Positions 12,801-27,800 of a stretch of 64,000 nucleotides of DNA are shown here, one piece after another. Within the stretch, counting starts at the first letter, position 1. The number at the start of each line of letters is the position of its first letter. This DNA is from Trichoplax adhaerens (lineage: Eukaryota > Placozoa > Uniplacotomia > Trichoplacea > Trichoplacidae), in contig NW_002060955.1 in the NCBI RefSeq assembly GCF_000150275.1, forward strand, positions 1,804,126 through 1,868,125, in the 5' to 3' direction. The notes beneath the pieces were generated by a model. It saw only the letters and a list, made by a program, of their open reading frames with translations, searched no databases and had not been told where the DNA came from. Position numbers and translations under genes: made by a program.

Positions 12801-15800
12801 TGATAAAGATATAACGTAATTACTATGAATGCAAAGTATAAAGTTTAAGATGGATATTGTCTCACTTTTAGTATAAGATGTTAGATTGCTAACTTCTTAA
12901 TTGGGCTAAATGTGCTAGCACTCATTATCAATTAATACATATGTGCCCTATAATAAGTATTATAAAACTAAGTCTATAGAAAAGTATGTTAATTGTATAA
13001 GCCTAAGAATTAATTGTTTTGTACCAGAAAGCTTGGCAAATGTATAAAAGAGGATTCATTTATTTAATATAACAGTGAGGTAATTGCAGTTGCTGAGTAG
13101 AGTACGCTATCATCGATAAAGATCTCATTAAGTAATCACCAAAAAGCTTTTTGTCTGTGACTTACTATTGCCTAAGATTATGCACTAGGTCAGTGAAGTT
13201 TGTGGCGCTTAGTAGTAGGGATACTGTACCATAAAAACTAACGGTAGTGAAATAGGGAGTTTTTTAAATGTCGCAAACGCGGTTGTGATGATGTTGTAAT
13301 TTCGATCGTTTGATTTAATTACTACTATAAAGTACTAGTGACATTGAAAAAGTTCTTGGAAATATTGTCTAGAGATATATCTTGTACCGTTATTTTCTTG
13401 TCTAAGTGCTACCTAGAACTGCGTTGTATTTCTTAAAGCACAATAATACTATATAAAGAAGTACTTTAAACTTTGAAACATTACAAGAAACTGTATGAAG
13501 ATTGTACGGTCTAAAATATCAAAAATGATTATCTCGTTTATCTTAGCCAAGGATCAAATCCGCTTTGTATGAATTTCTAGTGAAGGATGTAGCATAGAGT
13601 GTAGTCTCATTTTGTATAATTTTATATGAAATTATAATAGCTTTAGAAATTGGCTAAATCTTGTTCGGATTATTTTAGTCACTTTCGACAGTTGGGAAAT
13701 AAAGTACTAGTACGACGGATCTTGTATAGATGTTTAATAAATCTTCAAAAATTAAAGACTATATATACGTGTATATATTATGGTCATCATTATTGTGAGA
13801 TAAGGTAGAGTTTTGATAATTTAGCAAATAAGGCAAATTTAATCGGATTGAAGTGAGCAAGATGAAAGAGTTACGAATTTCGATTTAAGATAGCTAACCT
13901 AATAAGAAGAGATAATTATCAAGGATTGGCGATCCTATCTAGTGCAAGTAGCGCTATGTTTTGATCATCTGATTACTATCATATTTCTTTATATTCCGAT
14001 TATATAAGATTCTATATTAGATATTTAGCCGATTCACAAACAGTTTTGTGTATCCGCAAATTATACTATGCAATATTGATTTCATCTGATCCCTGCGTTT
14101 CTTTAATTAATTTTAAATTTACACACATTGGCGTAGCTGCAGCTACTAAGAAATCTACATGTAAGATCGTTTACTAATAGCCTATAGTGCAAAGTGCATA
14201 TCTAGATTACAGTGCTTTATGGACCTTACTTTTTGCATATTCCATGTTAGTATTATTACTTAGCCATGTTTTTGTTATACGATATGAACATGTTAATAAT
14301 ACATTCTGTTATTTAATGATATTCTAACTATAATGTATAGCATTTCTTTATCTAACATCTTCTATTTCTGTTGTTATTTATGAGTTACAGATTCAATAAA
14401 TACCAGTCATTCTTGTTTTGAAAGTAACTCTAGTATTCAATAGTTCTGAACTCTCAAGTAGTTGATTCTTTTCGAACAAACTACGCTTCAACTTTTCTAT
14501 ATTTCATCTCATTTTACTTGACAGAGTTCATATATGCATAACATAGCCGAATAACCGAATAATCTAATTAACTAAGCATTCTAACAAATGCTAAAAGCAA
14601 GTTATCGTAAGAATATAGAGATATATCAGAGGAATATGCTATTATTTAATCTAATCTACTATTAAACTCTCATTCGATTTATTTAAATATAAAATTAATG
14701 ATTCTATCAACTATTTTCTGTATTTATGAATAAAGTACATAGCTGCATACTTATTCTCATACTGTCCAGTTGTTATTATTAGTCAGTGTTATTAACAAAT
14801 ACAGTGTAATAGAAACTAACCTTTTGCGGGATAGAGTAAAATATTCCTTATTTTGACTACTTACATGCCAGTTAGGAATGGCCCAACACGGTCGTATAAA
14901 TCTCTCAGGAAGGAATTTAATATTATTGGATTATCACTCACATCTCTATACGCTCAAAAATAAATACAGATACGATCGTTAACATTTTCCTGATGGTATA
15001 TCTTTTAAGTTATAAATATCTAATGAAAGCTCAGTAAAATAAACTGGTGATATCAAATGGAATATCGTCTAAATTATATATAGCTAATGATAAAAATTAG
15101 TAAATAAAACTGGCGATATCTTGTTTTTCAATTAATAACATTACAAATTTTAGATCCTTAGTAATTATATCATTGTTTTATGTACATACAGTTTTAAGTT
15201 TTTCATAGTCGGCATTCCGTTAATAATTCCAGCCCAATTATTCCCTGCTAATTTCCTATGAAAGTAATCGACAAGGCAAATCATTAAATTTGTATAAGCG
15301 TATCAATACTTATAGTTAGAGTTTACTTTGTAAAGAGATTTATATCATAAATAGGCTCTATAGTGGCTTGCTATCTAAGTAAATTAATAACGACCCTAAT
15401 CTGAAGTCAGATCACCAGCGTATTACTTCGTAAAACGTACAAGTCATTAATCAGCTTTAATTTTTCAAGCAAGTCTTTCTGCATATTTATTCCGTTTGTA
15501 ATCAAATTGGTATAGCTCATATCACTATCGAATAAATACAAAAGCAAATGGGTCACTTAATTCCAAATGCGTATCAAATAAATCATAACAAGTTATTTAT
15601 GGAGAGGTTCAATCAGTAACCTACATTTTGGTAACTTGATAGAATAACTGATCACAATTAGGATCAAACTTTTTGATATTATTATTTGCTAAAATTCTTA
15701 AATTAGCCAATTAAGCATAATAATTAGAGAGTAATATTTCCAGAAATAATTAGCTTTCAATTTAAATACTTAAGGGTGACCGTAGTTAGTAACAGTATCA

Positions 15801-18800
15801 TCAATAAAGAGAAATTGTTAAATGAATTTATTATTACTTACATAGATTTTAGTATTGCAGGCAATCCTGAGCAGTTCAAGTATTTGATGTTGTTTCTCGC
15901 TAAATTGCTATAATAAAAGTAGACTTGAGAATTCTATAAGAATACGATTTCATAAATGATACGGTACAGATGTAAGATTTTTTACTCTAGGTTTGATACT
16001 ATAACATAAAAAGCTACGAAATAGTAATTATATTGAAAATTTAGACGAAGAATTTAAATATTCGCGTTCCCTGTTACAAGTACAAATCTTTAGATTTTAT
16101 TCGTCCTATTTTCACTTACAGCTTTTCAAGAAAAGTTAATCCCAGATTATCTTGATCAGACAGTGTTATAGCATTATTACTTAAATCTCTAAAAAAAGAA
16201 TTTTAGTATGCCTGAGCTTCTAGATCATTCATTTACTATATAGTAACTGAAATGGTTATTTATTTAGCTCACAGAATTCTTAAATTTTTGTAACGCGAAA
16301 ATAATTTGTTTCCCAGCATCGTAATGTAATTGTTGCTTAAATATCTGAAACAAAGTCACTTCAATTAATTTAGAAAGCTACACGCATAAAATGTACTACC
16401 ATTGTGATTACATACGTTTAGAATTGTATATAGACTAAATTTATGAATATTCCTAATTTGCACTTACAATTGGCTCAGATACGGCAGTTTCACTTTAAAA
16501 ATTTTGCCAACATTTCTAATATTATTGTAATTTAAGTTCCTTGTATACCGAAATATCATGAAGATATAAAATGATAAGGAATAACTGGGCTTAGCTACAA
16601 ATGAAGTAATACAATTTGTCTTACAATATCCGTATGTTGCTTAATCCTCCCAAAAAGGTATTTTGATGATCGGATATATGATTATGATGTAGATATCTGA
16701 ATCATATACAGACGTTATGAATTAATTTATCAGGTAATCATAAATATTTTACTACAGTTAGCAGTATATATTTCCCTGTGTTCTTACAAACTATTTAACA
16801 TCGTATTTTTAAAAACATTTTCTGGCAATGTTCCAATGTGGTTGTAACCAAGGTATCTGTTAAACATAAATGTAATTATACTGTACTTTAAAAGATATAT
16901 TTTTCTTTCATGCCATCCTCTCTGGATGAAAAGATTGTTCAGCACTATAAATTTGTTGATAGCTACTCGTATACTTTATAAATGAGTACAATTAATTTAT
17001 TAAATAATAAAATATTCTCAAGATTCATATTAACAATCGGCGCTTAGAAATATAATCATTGAATGTGACATAAATGACGATCATAAGACGTCTTGTGCAG
17101 TCAATCGAGTACAATTTTGTAACGGTAGTGAATCTACTGTGATGAATGATATCTTACTTAATTTAGACACGTACATGTATCACGATAAGATAGTTATCAA
17201 TTTGGATATGTGCATGAATTATTTTATGACTTAATTAATATAGCCGATACAAACCTGTTCCTAATACAGGCTAAATTACACTAAATATAGTATATGAATT
17301 GTCAATGGTAAATTCAATATAAATCCTGTTAATTATAAGCTAGTGAAAACATAAAGTTAATATATCGTAATATTACAAAGTCATTGGATTAGGCTAGGAA
17401 TAATTTAATGTATTCACTAAGTCTTATTGGTCGAAATATATCACACATCGTAAACCGATTTTATGGCTAGAATAGCTATTTTAATGATTGATTTAGAATA
17501 TTAAATTAGACTCGTATTTTCTAGAATAAAGATATAATTAGAAGATTCCGAAAGTGCATTTCTTAGTTATTGTTACTTATCTAGGGTAATCTAATTAGTT
17601 TAGATTAGGCAAGTTTGGTTAAGTAACACATTTATACTTTTACAAAGTTACTTACAATTCTTTAAGACTTCTTAAATCTTTAAAATCATCGGAGTCTATT
17701 GCTTCAATGCGATTATTTGCTACAGATCTAGGCATTTAAAATGACAATTAAATGCTTTAGCATTTGGTATTTGGCAGTATCAAGATAAATTAATTTTTCT
17801 TTATATTACCGAGTAGGTTATGGATTGCATTCAAAAGCATCGCAACATTAAAATCATTCTAACGAAGTACCACTTTACGGTATAAAGTTACTGAACCTCT
17901 GTTAAATGAGCACATTATCGTAAACCGTCAATAAAGCGACGGGAGTTTGCACTAGTGAATTCTAATTTAAACACCTTGCGAAGATTTATTGTTATAGGCA
18001 CATGCTCTTTATATGGTATTCTTAATGAAAAAGTATACTAACTAATCTTATTTTCGTAGACAAATATTTACACCATTATTTCTAACGCTATCATTTTATA
18101 CTTTTGCACTTATACTGATAAGCTGTACAAGTTAGCCTGGACTTACGATAGAAATAAAATACTAGCAAAATTCCCTTTTCAATATATGTCTTACGTGAAT
18201 ACAAATACGTCATTATAATCTATGATATACTATTCAAATTATACTTATTTAATCAAATTTGATAACAAGCTAGGCTAGGAAGTTTATAAGCTTACAAAGC
18301 AACAAGTTGAGATAGTGGTCTTATAAAATCTATCTTTCTTAGGTTGTTCTTACCCAAAAATCTGAAAAATCGAAACAAAAAATAAATTATCAGAAAGCTT
18401 AAAAAGCTTACAAAGGTAGCTTGCCAATGCTTTATCCAGAAATCAGCTTAAAATGAATCGCTCTTACGATTAAAATATTATGAAGTAAATGATTTAATCG
18501 AATTTTACATGCCAATTAATTTAAGTAATATTTCTGCTGATTAAACTTACAGTGAATGTAACCCTGACAATGGTTTTAGTGCGTCTGTCTTAATAGAGTT
18601 TAGATTATTGGAAGAAATATTTCTGCGGGATTTGAATAGGAATTAGTAACTTAGAATAAATTTTGAAATTATATCTATAATTAATTTATCAAATACTATT
18701 TGAATTAAGTCTATGGCAAAAGATAAGGACGATGCTCTGTCAACCTTATAACATTTTAATAATTCAGATATTAGAAATTTCCAAGTATCTGTTGCAGATT

Positions 18801-21800
18801 AAGCTAAATTATTTTAAATAAAATTACAGCAAGTGAATTGGCTTTCAATGACGTGAATTTGATTATTAAATGGTAACTTTGTCAATTGTAAATGGACAGT
18901 ATTGAATACAGTAATATAATATTAACATGTTAGCCGTAATTTGTGCCGTATCTTATTAGATACCCCAGTACTAGAGCTTATATTAGAGTAACACACATTA
19001 CTGTTACAGAATTACCGTAAATTTCTTTTAAAGTTGATTATTGTGTTTTACAATACTCTCCATCAAGAAAGTTCATTATCTGATAATTTACATCTTAGGT
19101 GCAAACACCGTTGTCATTAAACTTTTTAATATTTAAATTATAATTACGTCATAATAATTTCTATCATTAATTGTTATAACATGTTAATTACCGTATTACA
19201 TATCACTATGCATGCTTTAGGAGTAAGATAATTACAATTTTCATATATTGCCTGATGCCACATACAAACCAATAGATAAAATATTAACGTAATATCAATG
19301 TAGTTCTTTATTTGTTAGCATACCTAAAGATACCTTCTAGAAATTATCATATTAGATATCATGTCATCTTAGCGTCTTCAAAATAATTTCTCAACTAATA
19401 CAGTATAATTTAATGAAGAAGTTTCTGTTCTAGCAATGTATTCTAATAATTACAAATCATTCTCTCTATCTCCGTCCAACTAGAAACTATTGACACTATA
19501 TTACACTTGAATTTAAAATAACATAACATTAAGCACCTGAAAAGGAGGTATCAAATCTGGAGGTGATAACTCAACAAATATGCTCCTAGTACTACACTAG
19601 TTTAACCTGATCAAACTTTGATATTTACTAAAATCGAGTAAGAAATTATTAAGAATCAGCACGAAAGATTTTAATATGAACTTAGCAGTTAGACTTCCTA
19701 TATGGACATTTTATCTTAACATTAACAAGACTTTTGTGCTACTATTTAACATAATTGGAAAAATTTCCGTAAATATCAGCATAAGAATTAAGGTAAATAT
19801 GCTATCAGACTGTGAATATGCATAATAGCTATCAAACTGTTATGTACAAATGCTGGTAGCTATTTTATTTCCTCATATATTGTCACTTACAGTGGGGCTA
19901 GATAATTTAATGCAGAAAAATTGAGTGGATTTGATTGATGTAGCTTGTTATAAGATAAGTTACTGTTTCAAAGAAGATCTTCACTAAGGTCATATAGTCT
20001 TAAAGTGATTACTTCTTAAGAAATGCAGCAGTAATTAAAATTATTGCTTTAATTATAACTTGATGTTTTACAATGGTTACAATTGCAACTGAATCATGAT
20101 CATAAGCATTACAGGGTTCTGCAGTCTCCAAAGTCTAAGTTTTTTATTGTCGATAGGAAATTATTGGTTAAATCCCTACATTGAAAAAAGATATCGAAAG
20201 ATTGAGTAATCAGTAGATAGAAAAATTATTAAAAGATATGCTAGTGTATCAAAGTAAGTTTAAATAAGATTAAATGTTTCCTATAATACAAGTATGATTG
20301 TGAAAAGTGCTTGTTCCCATTTTCTTGTTAAATTACTGAGTGCAAATGTGGTTAGGGTTAAGGTTACACTATTTGCTCAATATCTTTCAATTTTTATTTG
20401 TATGGTATAGCATTTGAGCTGTGAAAGTGTCTACTTCAAGTATATAACGCCTATAAGACTTACAAAGTCTCTATTATAACTGGGTTACTTGCTCTGTTGC
20501 GATTTTCGTCCAGCTTCAATGGATATGATCTTGATAAACCCCTTCGTAAGTCAATAATAATCATAAATAATAAGCGTAGAAAAAAACTTTTCCAGTTGAA
20601 AAGTGTAAAATGTAATGTTATATCCTATTTAGGGTCTATATATATAATAGTTTAGTTATGGTTATTCACTTAAGAAGGCTTTTATGAGATTGAATTATAA
20701 GTGAGAAGTACGACATACAAAAAGTTCATCGATGCCGTATTGGGTAAATTGAATTCTCGAAAATTTCCAATAGGATTACCACTAAGCTGTCTAATAAAAT
20801 TATATTAGAAATATATTTAATTACTTTACTTATTTATCTCTTATTATAATCTTTGTTTATAATTGGTGAAAGTAAACAGCATATAATTATATCGTTAGGA
20901 ATCAGGCTATATAGTGAAGGAGGTAACAATGATAGTGTACTTACAGCAATTTTAGTTTGTTTAGTCCGAAAAAAGCTTTCCTATCAACATGTTTTATGTT
21001 ATTTGTTTGTAAACGTCTGGAATACACGTAAAACATATCAAAGATAAGCATTTAAATATTATATTATATAAATACACTGAAGATATGTAATTCCACCTTC
21101 AGCAACAATATACCGGACGAAGAAAAACTTCTTGAACTATTAACTGTAAATCATTATCACTATTTTTAATTATTGTTAGATACGATTTGATTAAGGTTAC
21201 AGTAAACTAAATGAGGGATTTCAAGCGAAAATCTTCTTAACTGCAATCTATATAATGCACCATACATTACATGATACGCATTCTGTAAAGCACACGGTAC
21301 AGCATGTAATTTTATTACTAATTAGTAATTCATGTTATCGTATAGCGTGTAGAGTAGAATGAATATTTACTTAACCTTAACTTATAAACAGTGACATTGG
21401 AAGCAACAGTTGTTAAAAATAAAGCCTAATTGTCTCTTTAATAATGTACTTTGCATGTGCTAGTAAAAAATGATTAAAATTAACGAATTCCGAATTTTAC
21501 CAGTTACAGTGATCTTCTACTTCTTTTGAGTTAGTTACAGACTACGATAATAAGCTATGCACATAACTGTTCCGGAAAATACATTCATTTTCTATTTTAT
21601 ATGTCTAACAAGATCGACTTGCAGTTTCATTAGATATTTTGACATCATATAATGATTGAAAGATGGATGAAGAACAAATTGTAGTTTCAAATTTTACTTA
21701 GGATTCGCAAAAATATTACAATATCTAGGCAAAGACCATGCCAGCTTACAAATTATGGAGATTTGAAAGGTACTCAAACTGATTGGGAGCTAAATTTTTG

Positions 21801-24800
21801 AGTTCATTTTCATTTATATTTCTAGCCAATATTAAGTATTGAAAACGAGCAATTATTAAAATGACAGTTAGACCAAATGTTATGATCTCATTAATAAAAG
21901 CAGTACTAGTGAACTTACAAGTCCTGAAGTCTGACTAACGGTTGCAAACTTTCTGAGCTCAAATCGGTTAATTTATTTCCTGCTAAATCTCTTATCGACA
22001 TAACATAAGAAACTATGCAATTAGTAGATTGATATTCACATGTTATGCGTAAATAGCTTAATAAATATGATGATTGTAATAGAGAATATATAATATGTTG
22101 ATGAATAATTGCATGTTCTTAAATATACTGGTACAAAGTCGGGAAAATTTTCTAATGTATTATTATACAGCATTTATATGTGAGTTATAATGGCCAGCTA
22201 AATAGCTACGAATAAGAAAGGACAGGTAAGTTATGATGTATGAATGATATTTTATCTTCTAAAAGTTTGGAGAAAATTCTAGGTTTGTTATGATTGTATA
22301 CTCACAGAATAGCAACTTTGTCTAGGTCCTTAAAAGCGGTAGCATCGATCTTAGAAATATTATTAAAGGGTAGTCTCCTAAAAATTTAATTTGATTAATC
22401 TTGATAGGTATTTCCTGAAAGCTTTAAATATGTAATAATTGATTCTAATAAATTGATTGGTATTAGGTTAATTTCCGTTGCTAACTTTTACTTTCAAAAT
22501 CTAAATCTTGTGACGCTTATATATAGATTAAATAATTACAGGGTTATAAGGCTTTTGAGGCCCTTGAACTGGTAGCTATCCAACGAAGTTAACTTGCCAT
22601 TAGTGATATTCCTATTCAATATTTAAAACATCAATTGTTATTTTAGAAGTAACTTCAAAAGATATGTCAGTATCTAACTAAGTGCACTTTGTTACCTAGC
22701 TATTAAAATATAAAAAATCTATTAAAACTTCTCTTTTTGAAGGTACGAATACGTTTAAGTATAAGGTCTCATTTAGATTTAAAATTCCAACTTTCTTTAA
22801 CAGAATTCGTCAGCACTACTGTTGGTTATTAACTGAGACTAATAGCGGTTTAAAAATATTTAACTTACAAAATTGTTGTCTTAACCGTCGATTTAAATAA
22901 TTCAGGAGGAAGATTCAATATGGGATTGTAATCCAAATTTCTAAAAAATATATAGTTAATTAGATGAATAATGCACTGGAAAAAAAAGATCATTTGCTAA
23001 TTTTGTATTCGCTGAGGTAACGAGTAGTTTATTATCTTAAACTAGCCATGAAAATCTATAAGAAACTAGTTCGTATGGAAATTTTTAATTAAATTCTTAT
23101 TTATTTTATGTTGATATCTGCAGTTCCAGCGACTTTGTACTATTTTCATACTTACATCAATTTAATTGCAGTCAATGGCTGGAATGATGTTGAGGCAATT
23201 AATTGGATATTATTATAATCTAAATGCCTTTATTATTCCGGTTAGAAATCGGATTTAGGAAATTTTGTTTTCAATTATTCAAGATAATTGAATTTGGGTT
23301 ATGTAATAGTAACTTATAATAGTGATCATTTGATTCTTACAGTTCCCGCAAGTTTGGAGCACATATAGTTTCAGGATAAATAGTTGTTAGATTATTACGA
23401 TCTAAGCTCCTAAAAATGAAAACCAGTGGTGTGTTATCATAAGCTTATAATCCAATTAAATGGCTGATATCTTATAGGAAAAATAGCTGCTAAGAGCCGA
23501 GATATTCACGGCTTACAGTATAATTAATTATACATTATTACTAGGTCTAAGCCAGTTTGAATTTCAACACTTTTCTCAGTAAAATATAGTTGGAGGGGTT
23601 CATCATATTAATACAAGGTCTTATCGCAGTATCTTTATACAACGCTTTATGTTTAGACAAATCATACCCCAAAAATCTAATGTAACTTTCTATGGATTAA
23701 TAGTGAAATTAATTTGTACATAGATAATCTAAAATGAAGTACATATAATTGATTACCGCTTACACTATTGTAATGTAACATAGTATTGTGATTGTAGACT
23801 GTTAGCCATGTAATCGTGCTCCCTAGCAATTAAGAATTTAAATTTTGATATAGTAACGTTACTTGGTAAATTTTTAATAAGACTTACAATACTTCTAGTT
23901 TCTTAAAGTCGCAAAATGTATTATTTTCTATGGCATGCAATTTATTTTGAGCAAGGTCACTATATAAAAGAAAAGAAGATATGCGAACGAAATTGATATT
24001 AAGGATTTATGACTACATTAACACCATTTATATTATTTGCAATGTAATTATATCCTAGTAGACGATAGGATATGACATTTAGTTTAGTCTTTTGCTTCAC
24101 ATTATTACTTGTATGTGTATATCATGTAAATAAACGCGCAAACAATTTAGCTTAAATAAAATGTCAGAAATATATACGAGCATTACAGATTTTATGCAAT
24201 AAATTCTCTCAGTTTGCTTACAAATCTATCAAATTTGTTAAGCTGCTAACAGAATCACGTTGTAAATTCTCCAAATTGTTGCCTGCAATGAAACTAAAGC
24301 ATAAATAATCAATACTCCGATTACTATTATCCAAAATAAGTTATTTGTCGTGATACTGTAATTTACGGTAAAAATAAAGTCAGATCAATAATTAAATTCG
24401 AAAGTGTATCGTATCAATTGAATTTAGTATTAAATTTGTAGTTGTTGACGTATAATGATTACCAAATGGATATTAAATATGAAGATTGCATTAGTAAATA
24501 TATTTAAATATGATTTTACTGTAATCCATTATTATAAATGTATCGTGCATTAGATTCGTATTACATGAAATTAGTATCAGAGCTTATACTTTAAAGCAAC
24601 TGTCATCTAGATTTAGTTAAATAAATGATCAACTATCTTCAATTAAAAATTGCTATTAACCAGCATAACTACAACTGTTATGTCAGCAATATACAATGTG
24701 TTGAAATACTCGTAGACATTCCAAATCTTTGTACAGTTTGTTTGAAATCTTACGTACATCCTCCTAAGCCGGTTTGAGCCACTAAAAGCATTGCTTTCAA

Positions 24801-27800
24801 TTGTTTCAATTTCATTATTCGAAAGGCATCTAATTTGAAATAGTTACCGTACTTCATTATGACTGATATTCAAAGTAGCATTCATTTCTATAGAATAATA
24901 TCAAAAATTCTTAGCTGGTAAGTTATATGTAGGCTAGAAAAATTAAACATTTGAACTTCTATTTAAAATGATAATTAAAAATTATCATCGTTACTACATA
25001 CAAGGTCTCCAGGTTATGAAGATCGATGAAATAGTTCGATCTTATGATTGATAGCTTGTTTTTGGAAAGCGATCTGCATAAATATAACAAATTTAATCAA
25101 TGTATGAATACCTGGCTGCCATAATACTTAAATAGGCCGATCAAAATTGCAACTTTTTCTTCTATATTCACAAAGTGGAGCATAGATTGATTAAATTCTA
25201 CTTCAGTAATCTATAGCCTTTCAACCTCAATAAGATACTATAGATCTTTATATGGTATATTACCTGCATACGATACGCTCCACTAATTTTCTAAACATGT
25301 TTGTTTGTTAAGATCGTAATGCAATCGATTTATACTTTCTTTTTCAACTGTTATTATTACTACTACTTACATTACTTACATTATTCACATGATGGCTTAC
25401 ACTGTAATATGTCTTTATTAATAACTATCAACCGCGAATTATAGCAAACAATTACGGATCTATTTCCTGCTAGAGTATCTATGCGAATCCAGATGATAGT
25501 CATGAAATAGGGTTATTTAGATTAATTGAACTCTCTATCATAAAAGTGAAATACAAACTATAGTGATATATCGTAGGCAATTTATACATTATTCTGCTTT
25601 ATCAGACATACAACAAGTTCAATCCAGCAATTGGCTTAAAGGCTCCATCATCGATAGATAAGATTTCATTAGATTCCATAGTTCTGTCAATAAAATGAAA
25701 AAGATAGATAAGGATAAATTTGTATAATATAAATTCTTAGTCGTCAGATTGAATTATTATTTGTAGAACCAAAATGCAATTGCAGAAGTATCCAATTATT
25801 TACTGTAAATAAAATGGTTGAATGATAGTTTCAGTTCTATCAAACGAAAGTTCTAGCCACATCAACTAGAGATTAGTCTGTAATGTTTTCATAATTAATT
25901 AATGGTTTAATGATATTCAATCATGAGATTAGCAGTAATTTATTTGGCTTTATATCTTCGAAAATCTTATCTGAAATTGGCAAGTGTGGTAGATATAATC
26001 TTTATCATTAAATTAATAAATCGAATGTATTATTAAAAGACATTAATCATCTACGGGGTATTGTAAAATACATGACAAAAATGAAATGACATTATAATAT
26101 AAATCATTAGGAAATTTTTCTTACACTTCCGTTAGTTTGGAGAGGCATGCAAAGCTACCATTTGAAACTTTAGATAAATTGTTATCATTGAGGTCTCTAG
26201 AGAAAACAGTTCAAAATTACAATTTTTTCTAGCTTCAGAGATAAACTTGAAATTACGTGTCAGAATATTATTTAAAGTACGTATGTACAAACCAATTAAC
26301 GGTTTTACGCCGCCAATGTTATACATGAAGTAAAATTGCTGACATATAAACATATACTTGTAAATGATTACTATAAAACTGCTATGCAGTATTATATATA
26401 CATCACAAGAAGTAAATTGATTAAAAGAAACATTAAGAAAAGGTGAAATTTTAAGGGGTATAATAAGAACTAATATCTAGAAACAGTTCATGTTTCATTT
26501 AATATGCATGCGATAGTACCATTATCTTGAAGTATGAAAGACAATTAAGAATTTTTTATGATTGAGTTAATTAAAATTATTACGCGATTCAATGCGTTAG
26601 GTTGATGACCATCAACGATAATACAATATTTTACCAATAAGTTTCAGAAAAAAATAATAAATTTTGAGCTTTACTAAACTTACAGTAACCACAGATTGGG
26701 CATTGAACAGAATGACCCGCTTTCGATAGAATTGATATCATTATTGTGTAAACTCCTAATAATTAGAAATGCTACGTCAAATTCACGTACTTTACATCAT
26801 ATAAAGAAATACTAAATGTGCTATTTAATTAACATCGAATTTATAGCTAAAGTAGTACAGTACAGAATGGAATAATACATATCATAACTTAATTTAAGTA
26901 AGAAGGTATCCATAGTTTTATCTACAAATAACCGGAATGAAGCAAAGCATTTTCGTTATCGTAGTTTGTATATTATAATAAAGAATAAGTCTGATAGATA
27001 CTGCTCGATGAAAGGTAAGAAAAAGCCTAAGTTAATAGATACATATGCCTTAACTATCGATAATAAGGTTAAGGTAACAGAGAATTTTGCTTTATCAGAT
27101 ACTTGAGTATTTGACGATATACATAATAAGCACTATTATTTCATTTTATCTAATAGTTTACAAGTTTTTCAAGTTAGAAAGACAAGCAAAGGTGTAACGT
27201 TCAATTTTCTGAATTTTGTTCTGGAAAAGCCGTCTATAGTTAAGTCAAAAAAAGAACTTAGTGAGTATTAATCGTTTGATTTTTATGTATATCGCGTACG
27301 GATGAGGCAGTTCTTATGAAGATAGATACGTACAGATTCGAAACACTTAATAACGTACAAAACGAATTCGGTTCGATGTAAGTAATTGAATTTTGTTCTA
27401 TGTCTCTAAAATATCGAAATAGTTGAGGTTAGCACTGATCTGCCCAAATTGAAATTTTTACGGCTAATTCCAATATGGTTATTGGTTGATTTTGTGAATT
27501 GCGAGGAACCATGTAATAGTTCACGTAGCCGCTAGCAAGTCATTATGATATTTTTTGAAGGACATGCTTTACATGTTCATTAATGGCATCCGAAGCTCAG
27601 TGAGTATTTACCGAATTGATTATATAATTTATTTTTGAAATTCAAATTCTTACAGAAGTTGCACTGATGATAAGCCAGTGAAGGCCCATATACCAATTGT
27701 TTTCAGCTGATTTCTTGCAAGATCACTAATTAAAGATGATGTTTAGCGAAAAATTTAGACCGTATAGTAAATTAAGAATTTAAATCATTTTCATTTCCAT

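Noticed and set aside
18391-18450. Possible extra LRR exon after a CTTAC-type donor at 18398
   Set aside because: The reading frame compatible with phase 2 does not give an LRR, the other frame has a stop, and gene B has no partner.
18836-18900. LRR-like fragment (LPFNNQIHVIES) in a gene A intron
   Set aside because: Splice phases would be 0 and 1, unlike every other LRR exon, and it does not match gene B.
25376-25480. Possible LRR exon (TLAGNRSVIV..)
   Set aside because: The phase-2 frame hits a stop; the true partner of gene B exon 43662 is 25612-25683.
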